DNA from: a bacterium
Lineage (GTDB): Bacteria > Armatimonadota > Zipacnadia > Zipacnadales > UBA11051
Assembly: GCA_030604405.1 (NCBI GenBank)
Contig: JAUVVY010000003.1
Coordinates: forward strand, 107,687 to 171,686
Direction of reading: 5' to 3'
DNA: 64,000 nucleotides
Shown here: positions 53,375 to 62,808 of the stretch, piece by piece
Layout of the letters: each line of letters opens with the position of its first letter
Numbering within the stretch: position 1 is the first letter of the stretch
Notes under the pieces: generated by a model
Databases searched by the model: none
Told to the model about the DNA's origin: nothing
What the model saw: only the letters and a program-made list of their open reading frames with translations
Position numbers and translations under genes: made by a program

Positions 53375-54406
53375 TCACACCGGTACGTCGTGCTCAGACT
53401 TACGCTCAAGGGCTGCCAGGGCCTCGGATATCAGCTCATCGGGGTCCACTCTTTCGGCAAGACCCTCGAAGTTAAATATCATACGATGTCTCAGCGACGG
53501 GGCGGCGGATGCCTTGATGTCCTCGACGGCGACGTTGAAGCGCTCCTGCATCAGCGCCCGCACCTTGCCGGAAAGTATCAGCGCCTGTGCCCCGCGCGGA
53601 CTTGCCCCGAAGCTGACGAAGCGCTTGACCGCATCCGGCGACTCCTCTGTTTCGGGATGTGTGGCCAGCACCAGCTTGAGTGCAAAGTCCTGGACATGCT
53701 CTGCGACAGGCACCTGCCGCACCACCGCCCCCAGCGACAGAAGCTCCTCTCGCGTAGCCACCTTCTGCGCACTGGGCACCTCATGGCCGGTCGTGCGCTC
53801 CATTATGTCGTGCAGTTCGGCAAGCGACGGGAAATCCACTCTGATTTTCAACAGAAAACGGTCCAGTTGCGCCTCCGGCAGCGGGTAGGTGCCTTCTAAA
53901 TCAATCGGGTTCTGTGTGGCGAATACCAGGAACGGCTCCTCCAACTGCCGGGTCGAGCCTGCGACGGTCACCGTATGCTCCTGCATCGCCTCCAGTAGAG
54001 CCGACTGGGTCTTGGGCGTGGCGCGGTTAATCTCGTCGGCCAGTACCACGTTGGCAAATACCGGCCCTGGCTCAAACTGAAACTCCCGTTCGCCCGACGG
54101 CTTTTCCCACAGCACCGTCGTGCCTGTGATGTCCGCCGGCATCAGGTCAGGAGTGAACTGTATGCGGGAGAATTTCAAATCCAGTGCGTCGGACAGCGTT
54201 CTGACCAGCAAGGTCTTGCCCAGCCCGGGCAACCCTTCAAGCAGCACGTGTCCGCCGGCGACCAGCGCAATCAGCGTGTTCTCCACCACCTCCTCCATCC
54301 CCACGATCACCTTACCGATCTCGGTCCTCAGGTCGGCAATAAGCTGGCGGAAACGCGCCCCCTGCCGCTGGGCTTCTTCCGCACTCAGTATCGGCTGTTG
54401 TGTCAC
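53375..54406 (-). CDS. MoxR-type AAA+ ATPase
   Basis: A 343-residue ATPase. Walker A GLPGLGKT at 58-65, Walker B in VVLADEINRATPKTQSALLEAMQE (about 117-140), sensor-type ATQNP (near 165) and arginine finger EAQLDRFLL are all present. MoxR proteins act as metal-insertion or assembly chaperones with VWA partners. The GTG start at 54406 has AAAGGAG 8 nt upstream. A 91-base gap separates it from the PD40 gene upstream, the widest spacing within the operon, so an internal promoter is possible. Confidence 0.95.
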   Translation of the reverse strand: MTQQPILSAEEAQRQGARFRQLIADLRTEIGKVIVGMEEVVENTLIALVAGGHVLLEGLPGLGKTLLVRTLSDALDLKFSRIQFTPDLMPADITGTTVLWEKPSGEREFQFEPGPVFANVVLADEINRATPKTQSALLEAMQEHTVTVAGSTRQLEEPFLVFATQNPIDLEGTYPLPEAQLDRFLLKIRVDFPSLAELHDIMERTTGHEVPSAQKVATREELLSLGAVVRQVPVAEHVQDFALKLVLATHPETEESPDAVKRFVSFGASPRGAQALILSGKVRALMQERFNVAVEDIKASAAPSLRHRMIFNFEGLAERVDPDELISEALAALERKSEHDVPV

Positions 54407-54497
54407 TTTGGCTCTCCTTTGTGAATGTCAGTCACCGGATGCTGTTTCTCCAGGTGCCTGGTCATTACACGGTAGCATGAATTCAACAAACGGCCCT

Positions 54498-55934
54498 CTA
54501 TGCCGTGGCAAGAAAGACCCACAACATGAGAACACCGAGGCCTGTGGGAATTGCACCCGAGGCGACACACACAATGGCTACGGGGTTGGTGCCTTCCCTT
54601 CGCCATGAAACAATCCCCCACACCAGGGCAACAGGCGCAAGTATGCCAAAGGCAAGGAAGGTCATCAAAGAGACAATTGGCTCCATCGGGCTTGTTGTGC
54701 TGGCTCCCTCCGGCAAGCTGGCGTAGGCTATTTGCTTGCTGTCAGGTGACCACGAGAACATTGAGGGGATCACGAACGATGAGCTTGAGTCGAAAGAATC
54801 CGACAGTATCATCGGCCAGTTCCGTGGGTCCAGCATGAAACGCCAGTCCCCATAGCCTATCGAAGGACTGAAGTGCAGGTCTGACGTCGGCGGCTCCCAC
54901 ATTGTAATCTTTGCTACGCGAGACAGCCCTGTGCCGTCAGCGTTTATCACGTACATATCGGGGTGCGGCCCATCGTATGCCCAGAAGGCAAGCTTCGTCC
55001 CATCGGGTGACCATATCAGACCGCCCACATGCTCATAGCGAGAAGATGCTGTCAGATCAACCAGGCCCGCGCCGTCTGGCTTGATCGCGCATATCTGCGC
55101 GCCCTGTGCCCAACGGACAAAGGCAATGTTGCTGCCATCCGGGCACCACACAGGTTCCTCCCCACCAGTGCTGTTTGTGAGAAGTGTCAGTCCGGTGCCA
55201 TCGGGCTTGGCCGTATAGATGCCGCTGGCATAGTTCCGCGAACCCGCAAAGACGATCCTGCTGCCATCGGGAGACCAACTCGGCTTGGCCGTCGGGTCGC
55301 CGGCACTGTCCAGCATGCCTGTAAGGTCTGTCAGGCCGCTCCCGTCGGCATTGATGACGTAGAGCCGCCTACCTCCGGAGCTGTAGCTTGTCAAAGCGAT
55401 CTTGGTGCCGTCCGGGAACCATGCCGGGCGCCCGCACCAGCCCAGATCGTCAGCCAGGACCGTCCCCCCGCTGCCATCCGCGTCGATTACCCAGAGTGCG
55501 CTGCCTTCGTCGAAATCGTGCGTAGTGAAAGCGATCTTACGACCATCCGGGGACCACACCGGCCTTGGGCAGACCTCGGCCTTCCTTATCAAGCGCGCCT
55601 GGCCACTACCATCGGCATTCATAAGGTAGATGCCCGTGCTTCCGAATCCACTGCCGTAGAAGGCGATTCTGCGGCCGTCGGGAGACCAGTCCGGTTTGCT
55701 TTGGTACATGCCGCTATTGGTCAATCTTCTTTGTCCGCTCCCGTCTGCATTGACTACATAGATCGCCTGCGAGTCAGATGATCCCCCAAACGAGAAGAAC
55801 ATAACTGCAAGCGCCAGGCTGGCAACTCCCATCCCCAGGACCCAATGAGGCGGCCCCTTGCGAGCCTCCCTTGCCAGAGCGCTCGCCAGCAATCCGGCGC
55901 TGAATGCTACGAACAGTGTGGTCAGGTCACTCAT
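54498..55934 (-). CDS. Membrane-embedded PD40 beta-propeller protein
   Basis: A 478-residue protein with N-terminal helices (LTTLFVAFSAGLLASALA, then VLGMGVASLALAVMFFSFGG), about seven PD40 repeats ([45 protein letters not shown] and so on) in residues 55-400 and two C-terminal membrane helices. It resembles the lipoprotein at 27714 in its repeats but is anchored at both ends. ATG 55934 lies 8 bases inside the upstream gene's end with GGCGGA before it. An insertion between the coiled-coil and MoxR genes, so it may be a sensor or scaffold of the complex. Confidence 0.88.
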   Translation of the reverse strand: MSDLTTLFVAFSAGLLASALAREARKGPPHWVLGMGVASLALAVMFFSFGGSSDSQAIYVVNADGSGQRRLTNSGMYQSKPDWSPDGRRIAFYGSGFGSTGIYLMNADGSGQARLIRKAEVCPRPVWSPDGRKIAFTTHDFDEGSALWVIDADGSGGTVLADDLGWCGRPAWFPDGTKIALTSYSSGGRRLYVINADGSGLTDLTGMLDSAGDPTAKPSWSPDGSRIVFAGSRNYASGIYTAKPDGTGLTLLTNSTGGEEPVWCPDGSNIAFVRWAQGAQICAIKPDGAGLVDLTASSRYEHVGGLIWSPDGTKLAFWAYDGPHPDMYVINADGTGLSRVAKITMWEPPTSDLHFSPSIGYGDWRFMLDPRNWPMILSDSFDSSSSFVIPSMFSWSPDSKQIAYASLPEGASTTSPMEPIVSLMTFLAFGILAPVALVWGIVSWRREGTNPVAIVCVASGAIPTGLGVLMLWVFLATA

Positions 55935-57666
55935 CGGATCCGCCCTTGGCGGCATCGGGCTCCCGTGTCCCCTGCAGTGCGTCAAAGTAGTCGCGCACGG
56001 TCTTGCGGTACACGGGCGGGACCTCTTCCTTCGCCAGAGCTTCCTCGGCTGCCTTGGAGTAGTCCTCTATCACCTCATAGTAGGGCACCTGCGAGCCGGA
56101 GATCACTACCGGCGCGCTCTTTTCAGTGATGGTCAGCATCGGGCCTTGTGGCCTCACCCGCGCGCGAACTCGCTGTGCGCTGCCGGAAGTCTCGGCAGTG
56201 CGCGGCTCGTACAGGCCCGCTCCCGGCGCATTGGCCGGGATTGACTGCTGCGAGCCATTGTCCGGCCCTATCCCCATCCCGCTGCGTCCGCCTGCGCATC
56301 TGCCACGACACATCCCCAGGCACTTCTTACACTTGCCGCACTCCCCGGCTAACTTCAGTATGGCGGCCTTGCCCTTGCACGCCTTCGCGCCTTTGGCCAG
56401 GCACTTGCCTGCTTTCTTACATTGACCGGCCTGGAGACATTCACAAGCCTCGCCCAGACACTCAGACAGCTCTGCCAGGTCGGTATCTTTGAGTGCCTCG
56501 GCCAGCTCATCCAGTTGCTCGGCCAGCTCCTGCAACTCTTCTTCGCTAAGCTCCCCGTCAAGCTTCTCCAGAGCCTCGGCCAAATCGTCCAGGTTTGCCA
56601 GCGCACCCTCCCAGTTCTGGCCCGACAGGGCCTGCGAGAGTGCGGCCGGAAGATTAGTCGGCAGCCGATACTGCATGCCCGCTTTGGCCGCCTGCTGCTT
56701 GAGCTGGTCGGAGAGCTTCTGCAGTTCCGTGCTTTGCTTTGCCTGTTTGGCCTTCCGGGCAAGCTCATTCAGCGTTTTCTGCATCTCTCGGTCGCCCTGC
56801 CTGGCGGCCTGTTTTGCCAACTGCTGCGCCTGCGCCGCCAGGCGGTTGCGCTCAGCCTTGATCAGGTCCTCGGCCGCTTCTTGTGCCGTCTTCCGCACCG
56901 GTGGCGCCAGTCGGCTTTCCAGCTTCTCGAGCTCTTTTTCCATGTCCTTAAGGCTCAGCAGTGCGGCCTTCTTGTCCAGCTTGCCCCGCTTCAACTGCTG
57001 CGCCAGCTTCCGCAGCTTCCGGGCAAGCTGCAACGCCTCGGCATTTTCAGTCTTTTGTGCCTCCTCGCGCAGCTTCTTCGCAAGTGGCTCTATCTCCGCC
57101 GCCTCCTTGCGCAGCAGCGCCTTGTCCTGGCGTTGTTGCGGGGAGAGCAGTAGCGGCGGAATCGGTAGCAACTGCGCCGCCAACAGTACCAGCAAGCAAA
57201 GACCCAAGAGCCTGGTTGAGCGGTACGCGCGAAACGGGTAGGCATCGGCGGGGCGCAGGCGCTGCAAGTGATCCAACGCGTCGTTCACCATCGCCTGTTG
57301 CATACCCGACGCCTGCGGCAGCAATGTCAAGTCCACGGCGGTGGCCAGGCGGTCTCGGAGGCTCAGTCGCTTGTCTGCACTCGTTGCCATTGCATGATCT
57401 GGTAGCGGCCACAGCAGCGCGGCGGCTACAGCCGCCATCACTGCTACCCCCAAGAGGATTTCCGGCAGCAGCAGGGGATACCAGGCGCCCCACAGCCTGG
57501 CCAGTAGCACAGCCGCCGCGGCCGCGCCGGCGACCATCGCCAGTCCTACCGATGCCAGCCGTAGGGCCACAAGCAACCGCACGCGCAGACGAAAGCGTGC
57601 CAGCCCGCGTCGTAGAACCCGGGCTGCTTCATTGCGACGAGCCACTCTGACAGCCTGTGATGCCAA
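55927..57666 (-). CDS. Cys-rich coiled-coil membrane protein in the MoxR/VWA operon
   Basis: A 579-residue protein with two N-terminal helices (VRLLVALRLASVGLAMVAGA and LLPEILLGVAVMAAVAAALL), a third near 150-170, then a long Lys/Glu/Leu/Gln-rich coiled coil (about 190-400). A segment near 400-455 carries 11 cysteines (CLGEACECLQAGQC..., ending CLGMCRGRC), then a Gly/Pro-rich linker and a C-terminal stretch with YRKTVRDYFDALQ. Proteins of this shape accompany MoxR/VWA operons in planctomycetes, but the Cys cluster is distinctive and may bind metal or make disulfides. The start is a TTG with GGGGTGA upstream. Confidence 0.8.
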   Translation of the reverse strand: MASQAVRVARRNEAARVLRRGLARFRLRVRLLVALRLASVGLAMVAGAAAAAVLLARLWGAWYPLLLPEILLGVAVMAAVAAALLWPLPDHAMATSADKRLSLRDRLATAVDLTLLPQASGMQQAMVNDALDHLQRLRPADAYPFRAYRSTRLLGLCLLVLLAAQLLPIPPLLLSPQQRQDKALLRKEAAEIEPLAKKLREEAQKTENAEALQLARKLRKLAQQLKRGKLDKKAALLSLKDMEKELEKLESRLAPPVRKTAQEAAEDLIKAERNRLAAQAQQLAKQAARQGDREMQKTLNELARKAKQAKQSTELQKLSDQLKQQAAKAGMQYRLPTNLPAALSQALSGQNWEGALANLDDLAEALEKLDGELSEEELQELAEQLDELAEALKDTDLAELSECLGEACECLQAGQCKKAGKCLAKGAKACKGKAAILKLAGECGKCKKCLGMCRGRCAGGRSGMGIGPDNGSQQSIPANAPGAGLYEPRTAETSGSAQRVRARVRPQGPMLTITEKSAPVVISGSQVPYYEVIEDYSKAAEEALAKEEVPPVYRKTVRDYFDALQGTREPDAAKGGSDE

Positions 57667-57699
57667 GATAGGTCACCCCAATTCCGATGCGAACAGGGA

Positions 57700-58791
57700 C
57701 TACGTCGTCTGCTGCCGGACGCCAAACAGGATTACTGCGCGCACCCACAAAAAGAGCGCGATGATCAAAAAGATGCCCCCGCTGAGAGCCCAGACATAAA
57801 TCTGAAGTTGGTCGCCCGTGAGAGTGCTGCTGCCGCTGGCCAGCATCTGATCGGCCAGATCGGAGTACAGGATTAAGGCCAAACCGCCATAAGGCACGAT
57901 GATGTATATCGCTTCCAGACCATCAATGTTGATGACGTCAAACAGGGCCCCTGCCAGACAACCAAAGACTAGCCATACGGCCACAAGAGCGGCCAGCGCG
58001 GAGGCGACGCCAGCAACCCAGCGGCGCCGGCGCCTGAGCACAGTGTCGCCCAGCCATCTGTTCACCAGGAAAACCAGCCAGCCAAAGACTGTCCCGATTA
58101 TCAGAAATAGTAGCGATACCGCAAAGAAGCCGGCGTACGATTCGCCTGGATAGTACAATACTGTCCCAACGATGCCCACTATGATCGGCAGGCCCAGGCA
58201 CCACAACAGGATGACCACGTACGTGGCTACAATGGCCGCTATTGACCGTCTGAAAAGATTCGACATGAATATCCCGAGAGCCGAAGCCCACACCGCCACT
58301 ATGAATAAGAAACTGTAAGTAAGAAAGACCTCCCTGGGCGCCAGTCCGCCAAGTAACATGCACCACGCCGCCACCGGCACCGAGGTCAGCAGCAGAATTG
58401 CCCCAAAGGCCAGCACCACCGCGAACTTGCCGGTCACCACGTCCGACGGCGACAGCAGCGTAGCACGCAGCATCTCCAGCGTCCGCTTCTCATGCTCCAT
58501 CGTGATCGCCCCGGCCGCATACACCGGCATCACGAACAGGATCAGAGTCAATTGTGCCATGCCCAGCACCGTGAAAGTCACGCGTCCCAAACCGACCTCA
58601 GACTGCATCATGTGGTGAAGCCCGGAAGACGGCAAGGCGATGAGGCCCAGAGTGACCAGCACCGGGATTATCGCCAGCAACGTGTAGAAGAACAGCACCA
58701 GGAACGGCCGGCCGCCGCGCATCCGCAACCGCAGTTCATGAATCGCCACACACGGGTTGAAACGAAACAGCCGGTAAAGCGCGTTTTCCAT
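57700..58791 (-). CDS. ABC transporter permease (ABC-2 type)
   Basis: A 363-residue polytopic protein with about six to eight hydrophobic segments (FLVLFFYTLLAIIPVLVTLG, LTLILFVMPVYAAGAI, VVLAFGAILLLTSVPVAAW and others). The stretch GAITMEHEKRTLEMLRATLLSPSDVVTGK (about 95-123) is the ABC-2 permease signature contacting the ATPase. ATG 58791 has GAAGG 8 nt upstream. A GTG at 58806 overlapping the ATPase stop (GTGA) is an equally reasonable start. With the ATPase it forms an exporter or a mechanical membrane machine of unknown substrate. Confidence 0.9.
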   Translation of the reverse strand: MENALYRLFRFNPCVAIHELRLRMRGGRPFLVLFFYTLLAIIPVLVTLGLIALPSSGLHHMMQSEVGLGRVTFTVLGMAQLTLILFVMPVYAAGAITMEHEKRTLEMLRATLLSPSDVVTGKFAVVLAFGAILLLTSVPVAAWCMLLGGLAPREVFLTYSFLFIVAVWASALGIFMSNLFRRSIAAIVATYVVILLWCLGLPIIVGIVGTVLYYPGESYAGFFAVSLLFLIIGTVFGWLVFLVNRWLGDTVLRRRRRWVAGVASALAALVAVWLVFGCLAGALFDVINIDGLEAIYIIVPYGGLALILYSDLADQMLASGSSTLTGDQLQIYVWALSGGIFLIIALFLWVRAVILFGVRQQTT

Positions 58792-58802
58792 GTAGCCGGC
58801 CT

Positions 58803-59729
58803 TCACGACACCAGCCCCTTGGTCAGGCGCATGTACAGCGACTCCAGATCGGTCTCCTGCTCGACGAAGCTAGACACTTCAAAGCCCGCAACGACAAGGG
58901 CTTTGAGTACCTTGTGTTCCTGGTCTGGCTGGCCGTCGTAAAGCGCGTGGACCGCATCTTCTTCTATTTCGACGCTGGCGATGTCAGGGCGGGCAGCGAG
59001 AAAGTCGCAGGCTTCCTGCAGCCGATCCCGCACGCGGATAACCAGTTGCTTGCCGCCTTCGAGCTGCTCCCAGATCTCGTCAACCGATCCGACCATCAGC
59101 AGTCGCCCTTGTTCGATGATTCCGATCTTGTTACACAGGTCTGCCAACTCGGGCAGGATGTGTGAGGAGATCAGGATGGTCTTGCCCATACCGCAAAGTT
59201 CCTGCAGCAGTTCGCGGATCTCGATGCGCGCTCTGGGGTCTAGCCCGGAGGCGGGTTCGTCCAGCAGCAGCACTTCAGGGTCGTGGACAATGGTTTTCGC
59301 AAGACACAGGCGTTGTTTCATGCCGCGCGAGAGGGCGTCCACGTACTCGTCGCGTTTATCGGATAAGTCTGTGAGTTCAAGTACGTCCCGGATCAGAGCA
59401 GGCCGCTTGTTGGCTGGCACGCGGTAGGCCGCCGCGAAGAAGTCGAGGTACTCCCACACCTTCATGTCATCATAGACACCGAAGAAGTCGGGCATATAGC
59501 CCACCGAGCCGCGGACGCCGCGGGGGTCCTCGGCGATGTCATAGCCGTTGATACTGGCAGTGCCGGCATCAGGCTTCAGCAATGTAGCCAACATGCGTAT
59601 AGTCGTCGTTTTGCCCGCGCCGTTAGGGCCTATGAAGCCAAACGCATCGCCGCGCTCGACCGTGAACTGCACGGCATCGGCGGCGGTCACCTGCCCAAAA
59701 CGCTTTGTCAGACCCTCTACCTGAATCAT
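58803..59729 (-). CDS. ABC transporter ATP-binding protein
   Basis: A 308-residue ATPase. Walker A GPNGAGKT at 34-41, Q-loop near 83 (GYMPDFFGVY, with the usual Gln replaced by Met-Pro), signature ALSRGMKQRL (about 132-141), Walker B VLLLDEPASGLDP and the H-loop ISSHILPEL are all present. The C-terminal 85 residues form the extra domain seen in exporters of the CcmA/ABC-2 type. ATG 59729 has GAGGG 7 nt upstream, and the longer frame upstream is rejected because it overlaps the preceding gene. Confidence 0.95.
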   Translation of the reverse strand: MIQVEGLTKRFGQVTAADAVQFTVERGDAFGFIGPNGAGKTTTIRMLATLLKPDAGTASINGYDIAEDPRGVRGSVGYMPDFFGVYDDMKVWEYLDFFAAAYRVPANKRPALIRDVLELTDLSDKRDEYVDALSRGMKQRLCLAKTIVHDPEVLLLDEPASGLDPRARIEIRELLQELCGMGKTILISSHILPELADLCNKIGIIEQGRLLMVGSVDEIWEQLEGGKQLVIRVRDRLQEACDFLAARPDIASVEIEEDAVHALYDGQPDQEHKVLKALVVAGFEVSSFVEQETDLESLYMRLTKGLVS

Positions 59730-59740
59730 TACTGTGCCCT

Positions 59741-62278
59741 CTAAAAGGCTTCGACTTTGGCTTTCAGCTCCGGAATGGTGAAAGTTGTTCTTTTTGACTG
59801 CACTTCGATCTTCACAAGCACACGCCCATCGGCGCTCATGAACTGTTCGGGGCGTGGCAATACCGGGTTCTGCTGCAGGTTCTTTATCGTTTCCCACTTG
59901 TCAGTGGTGAAGTTATAGGCCAGGACCTGGCTTTTCAGCGGACCGGTCGAACTTACTGGGCCGGGCGGCGGAGGCGGCGGAGGCGGAGGGGGCGGACCGC
60001 TCGAGCTTACTGGGCCGGGAGGGGGAGGCATACTCATACCACTGTGCCATCCTACACCCGCTGAGAGCCTCACTTCCAGCTTGTTGGCCGTGCCGCCTGC
60101 CTCGCCCAACGGAACTGAGAATTCAAACACGGCCTCGCCTGGACCCATGCGCACTTCTTGAAAGCCACGCTCAACATTCAGCGATACCGACCCGCGCCTG
60201 GACACCAGACGCACCGGAATCAGCCACGATGGCACTGAAACGCTCTTGCCGGGCGTCAGCGCAACAGGCACGCGCACGATAATCAGGTTACAATCATTGA
60301 CCGTCGGGTTTTCCTTCGCCAGGCTGACCGGCACCATCGGCTCTTCACTGACGGCCACGAAGTATGGCCCAGCCGACTCAGAGCCGCCGGCTGTGGCACC
60401 AGGAGGTAACATCATGGAACCATATATGTCTCCTGCGAATAAGGTACCGACCGCCATGTCCTCGATTTGCGACTTGGGCTTATCTCCCGGCGTTGACGAG
60501 GTGTATTCGTAGCTCGGAGATTGAATCTGTGCAGCGCTGCCTTCGTCGTACCGGAATTCGTGCTCTTGCCCGGCGGCCAGGTCATGCCGTCCGCCCGCGC
60601 GGTTGCCAACGATGATCCGGCAGTGGTGCAAAGACAGACCCGTATCGTTTTTCACCGTCGCCTTCAAGCCCTTGCCGTCGTATTCGCACTGCCCGCTGAT
60701 GCCGCCCTGCAGGTCGGCGACGAATTCGGCGCAGAACACGCGCGTAGTCCACATGTTCATGCCCACATTGGCGATCTTGGGCTGGGCACCGTACAGCACG
60801 GTGGGAGCGCCTACCAGCTTTTCGCTGCCCAGGCTCAATTCGCGGCCGCTCGCCGCACTCTCATGCAGCAACAGCTCATAGTTTGCCCTGCTCGGCGAGA
60901 AGATGCCCACATAGCCTCGTCCCCTGGCCAACTGCTCGCCGAGTTCAGCCTCTATTACGCCCAGGCGGTTGACAATGACCTGCCCTCCCCGGATTGCGTA
61001 TCCGACCGTGTAAGCGCCCACGGCAAAGAGAAGAACGATCACTGGTGTGACGATCCACGCCATCTCGCGGCGGTCCAGGCGCTTGAGAACCGCATATTGT
61101 ACCGGCGAGAGCACTATCAGGTAGGCTGCCAGGAAGCCTAATATCAGCCATATTGACGGAAGCCGGGCCTCAGGGCTGTAGCTGGCCACCTGTGCCAGGG
61201 AAAAGCCAGAATAGTAACGTTCAGGACTGTCCTCGACCCCCTGTGTGAGGGAAACGTCGGCCCCGCCCTGTGCCAATAATCGCGTCCACATGGCAACTTG
61301 CCCATCCCAATGCCTGACCGGGGCCGTGCCGAAGTCGAAAGCCGTCATGATTATCCGTCCCGAACCGGCGGGGCGCACCGCGATCAGAGGCCGCCGAGAT
61401 GTGCCCAGTAGCAAGGTTGCGTCAGATCGAGGGCTTCCCCGGGCGATAAGTGCGGGCTGCTTTTGAATTGGGAGGTCAGACCAGGCATCCAGCGCACCAA
61501 GGTCAGGTATAGTGGTAGTGCCCGTCACTTCCATTGGCAGCAACTCGCCAAAGGCCCCTGCAGCCATCGCCGGTGACAGAGCACCGCCAGGCACCACAAC
61601 TGTGCCCCCCAGCTTTACCCAGGTCAGCAGGGCCTGCAGAGCTTCTGTGGACGCCCCTGCAAAGCCGGCGTCGCCGAGGACCACTGCGTCCACACCATCC
61701 CAGCCCAGCCACGCGTCCGGCAAATCCAGCCAGTCCGTATTAGCGACCCATATCTTCCCATCGTCGGAGGCCACACGCCTTCCCCTCGAGAGACTTACAG
61801 CGCCTGTAATTCCGTTGAGATGCTGAAGCAGGCCAGGATCGCCCCCAATCACCACGACCACGGCGTCTTCCGCCGCAGCACTGTCTGACCGGGAGCTCAG
61901 CGCTTTCCTCGGCCCTGTCGAGAGTTTTATATAGGGGTGGGGAGAGCCATCGGCAAAAAAGTAGAGGATGTAGCGCTTGTCGGAATTCGTGGGTAGGTCA
62001 ACATCAATTGCGTAGTTAATTCTTGTTTTCTTGCTACCGTAAGCCACCAGCGGAACGACAATCTGACCGGCCCGTGAGCGCTCTGTGTTACGGATGTCCA
62101 CGAAGACGGGCACCCAGCTTGCTTCCTTGTACCGGTCCCCAAAGCCGATATCAACGTCGCTGTAGGGGCCCTGAGCCCACGCGAAGCCTGCCGATAAGCA
62201 AATAGCAACGATTACAAGGTACCAAGACCGTGGCCTGGCCAGTGTCCTGCACCCCCTTTGCCAGCAGAGGTATGTCAA
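59741..62278 (-). CDS. Large membrane protein heading the MoxR/VWA/ABC operon
   Basis: An 845-residue protein. A signal peptide (WYLVIVAICLSAGFAWA) is followed by a periplasmic beta region, an amidotransferase-like segment (VDAVVLGDAGFAG, LLTWVKLGGTVVVPGG, about 190-245), two membrane helices (SIWLILGFLAAYLIVLSPV and WIVTPVIVLLFAVGAYTVGY, about 365-420), a second large periplasmic part and a Pro-rich linker with 11 consecutive prolines near 775. I recognise no named family. It heads the nine-gene operon. The first codon is uncertain: TTG 62278 lies upstream of the start site predicted from the promoter at 62280-62309, and an in-frame CTG at 62242 with AGGGGG 9 nt before it would give an ideal signal peptide. 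Confidence 0.8.
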   Translation of the reverse strand: MTYLCWQRGCRTLARPRSWYLVIVAICLSAGFAWAQGPYSDVDIGFGDRYKEASWVPVFVDIRNTERSRAGQIVVPLVAYGSKKTRINYAIDVDLPTNSDKRYILYFFADGSPHPYIKLSTGPRKALSSRSDSAAAEDAVVVVIGGDPGLLQHLNGITGAVSLSRGRRVASDDGKIWVANTDWLDLPDAWLGWDGVDAVVLGDAGFAGASTEALQALLTWVKLGGTVVVPGGALSPAMAAGAFGELLPMEVTGTTTIPDLGALDAWSDLPIQKQPALIARGSPRSDATLLLGTSRRPLIAVRPAGSGRIIMTAFDFGTAPVRHWDGQVAMWTRLLAQGGADVSLTQGVEDSPERYYSGFSLAQVASYSPEARLPSIWLILGFLAAYLIVLSPVQYAVLKRLDRREMAWIVTPVIVLLFAVGAYTVGYAIRGGQVIVNRLGVIEAELGEQLARGRGYVGIFSPSRANYELLLHESAASGRELSLGSEKLVGAPTVLYGAQPKIANVGMNMWTTRVFCAEFVADLQGGISGQCEYDGKGLKATVKNDTGLSLHHCRIIVGNRAGGRHDLAAGQEHEFRYDEGSAAQIQSPSYEYTSSTPGDKPKSQIEDMAVGTLFAGDIYGSMMLPPGATAGGSESAGPYFVAVSEEPMVPVSLAKENPTVNDCNLIIVRVPVALTPGKSVSVPSWLIPVRLVSRRGSVSLNVERGFQEVRMGPGEAVFEFSVPLGEAGGTANKLEVRLSAGVGWHSGMSMPPPPGPVSSSGPPPPPPPPPPPGPVSSTGPLKSQVLAYNFTTDKWETIKNLQQNPVLPRPEQFMSADGRVLVKIEVQSKRTTFTIPELKAKVEAF

Positions 62279-62279
62279 A

Positions 62280-62309
62280 AGTATAGCCGTTTCCCACCGT
62301 GCTGGTCAA
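62280..62309 (-). promoter_or_regulatory. Sigma-70-type promoter of the MoxR/VWA/ABC operon
   Basis: On the - strand, TTGACC (62309-62304) and TATACT (62285-62280) are spaced 18 bases, each one base from consensus. It lies right at the 5' end of the first gene. Transcription would start near 62273. Confidence 0.65.
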
Positions 62310-62496
62310 ACGCGCCACATGCGTCCGTGTGCCAGTTTCTGAGGCCATTTGCTCAATCCGTGCGCGACCTCAGTTATCTCGCACACTGCATGGCTTATAC
62401 TAAGGTGTGCTTTAGCCCATGCGTTTTGTCTAACCATGCTGAATCTTGCGAAATATCTGCTATGCTGTACCGTGCTGCGCGCTTTTCTGCCGCTAG

Positions 62497-62808
62497 CCAT
62501 CCGTCCGCAGTGACTGGTGTAAACGACTACAAGAGCCGGCCTCGGTCATTGCAGTGGTGGCGATTGATGACGACAGCCTCGCGCATGAGCGGCAAAAAGG
62601 CTCGCCGCCCAGAGACTATCTGGCACAATTGATTGGCACTGTAGCAGCGGGGAAACCGAGGGTGATACTGCTGGATGTGCTATTCGACCAGCCAGCGCAT
62701 GAGCCGGAGCTGGATAGGTCACTAATCAGTGCGATCCGAGCGGCCGGCCGAGAAGTTCCGCCGCAGCCCCTGGACTTTCTGGGTTTTGCCGACAGTGTCG
62801 GTCTTTGA
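62497..62808 (+). pseudogene. CHASE2-domain fragment
   Basis: An open stretch without a plausible start that reads VIAVVAIDDDSLAHERQKG, then RDYLAQLIGTVAAGKPRVILLDVLFDQPAHEPELDRSL. This is the core of CHASE2 extracellular sensor domains (vaIDd.Sl, pR...a.li..l, k.i.lDvlf). A TGA ends it after 104 codons, and no membrane helices or output domain follow. It is probably a decayed sensor gene. Confidence is high for the similarity, lower for its history. Confidence 0.55.

Noticed and set aside
56422..57241. Long Leu/Cys- and Ser-rich frames on the + strand.
   Set aside because: They are reverse readings of the Lys/Glu-rich coiled-coil gene, whose codon pattern leaves the opposite strand free of stops.
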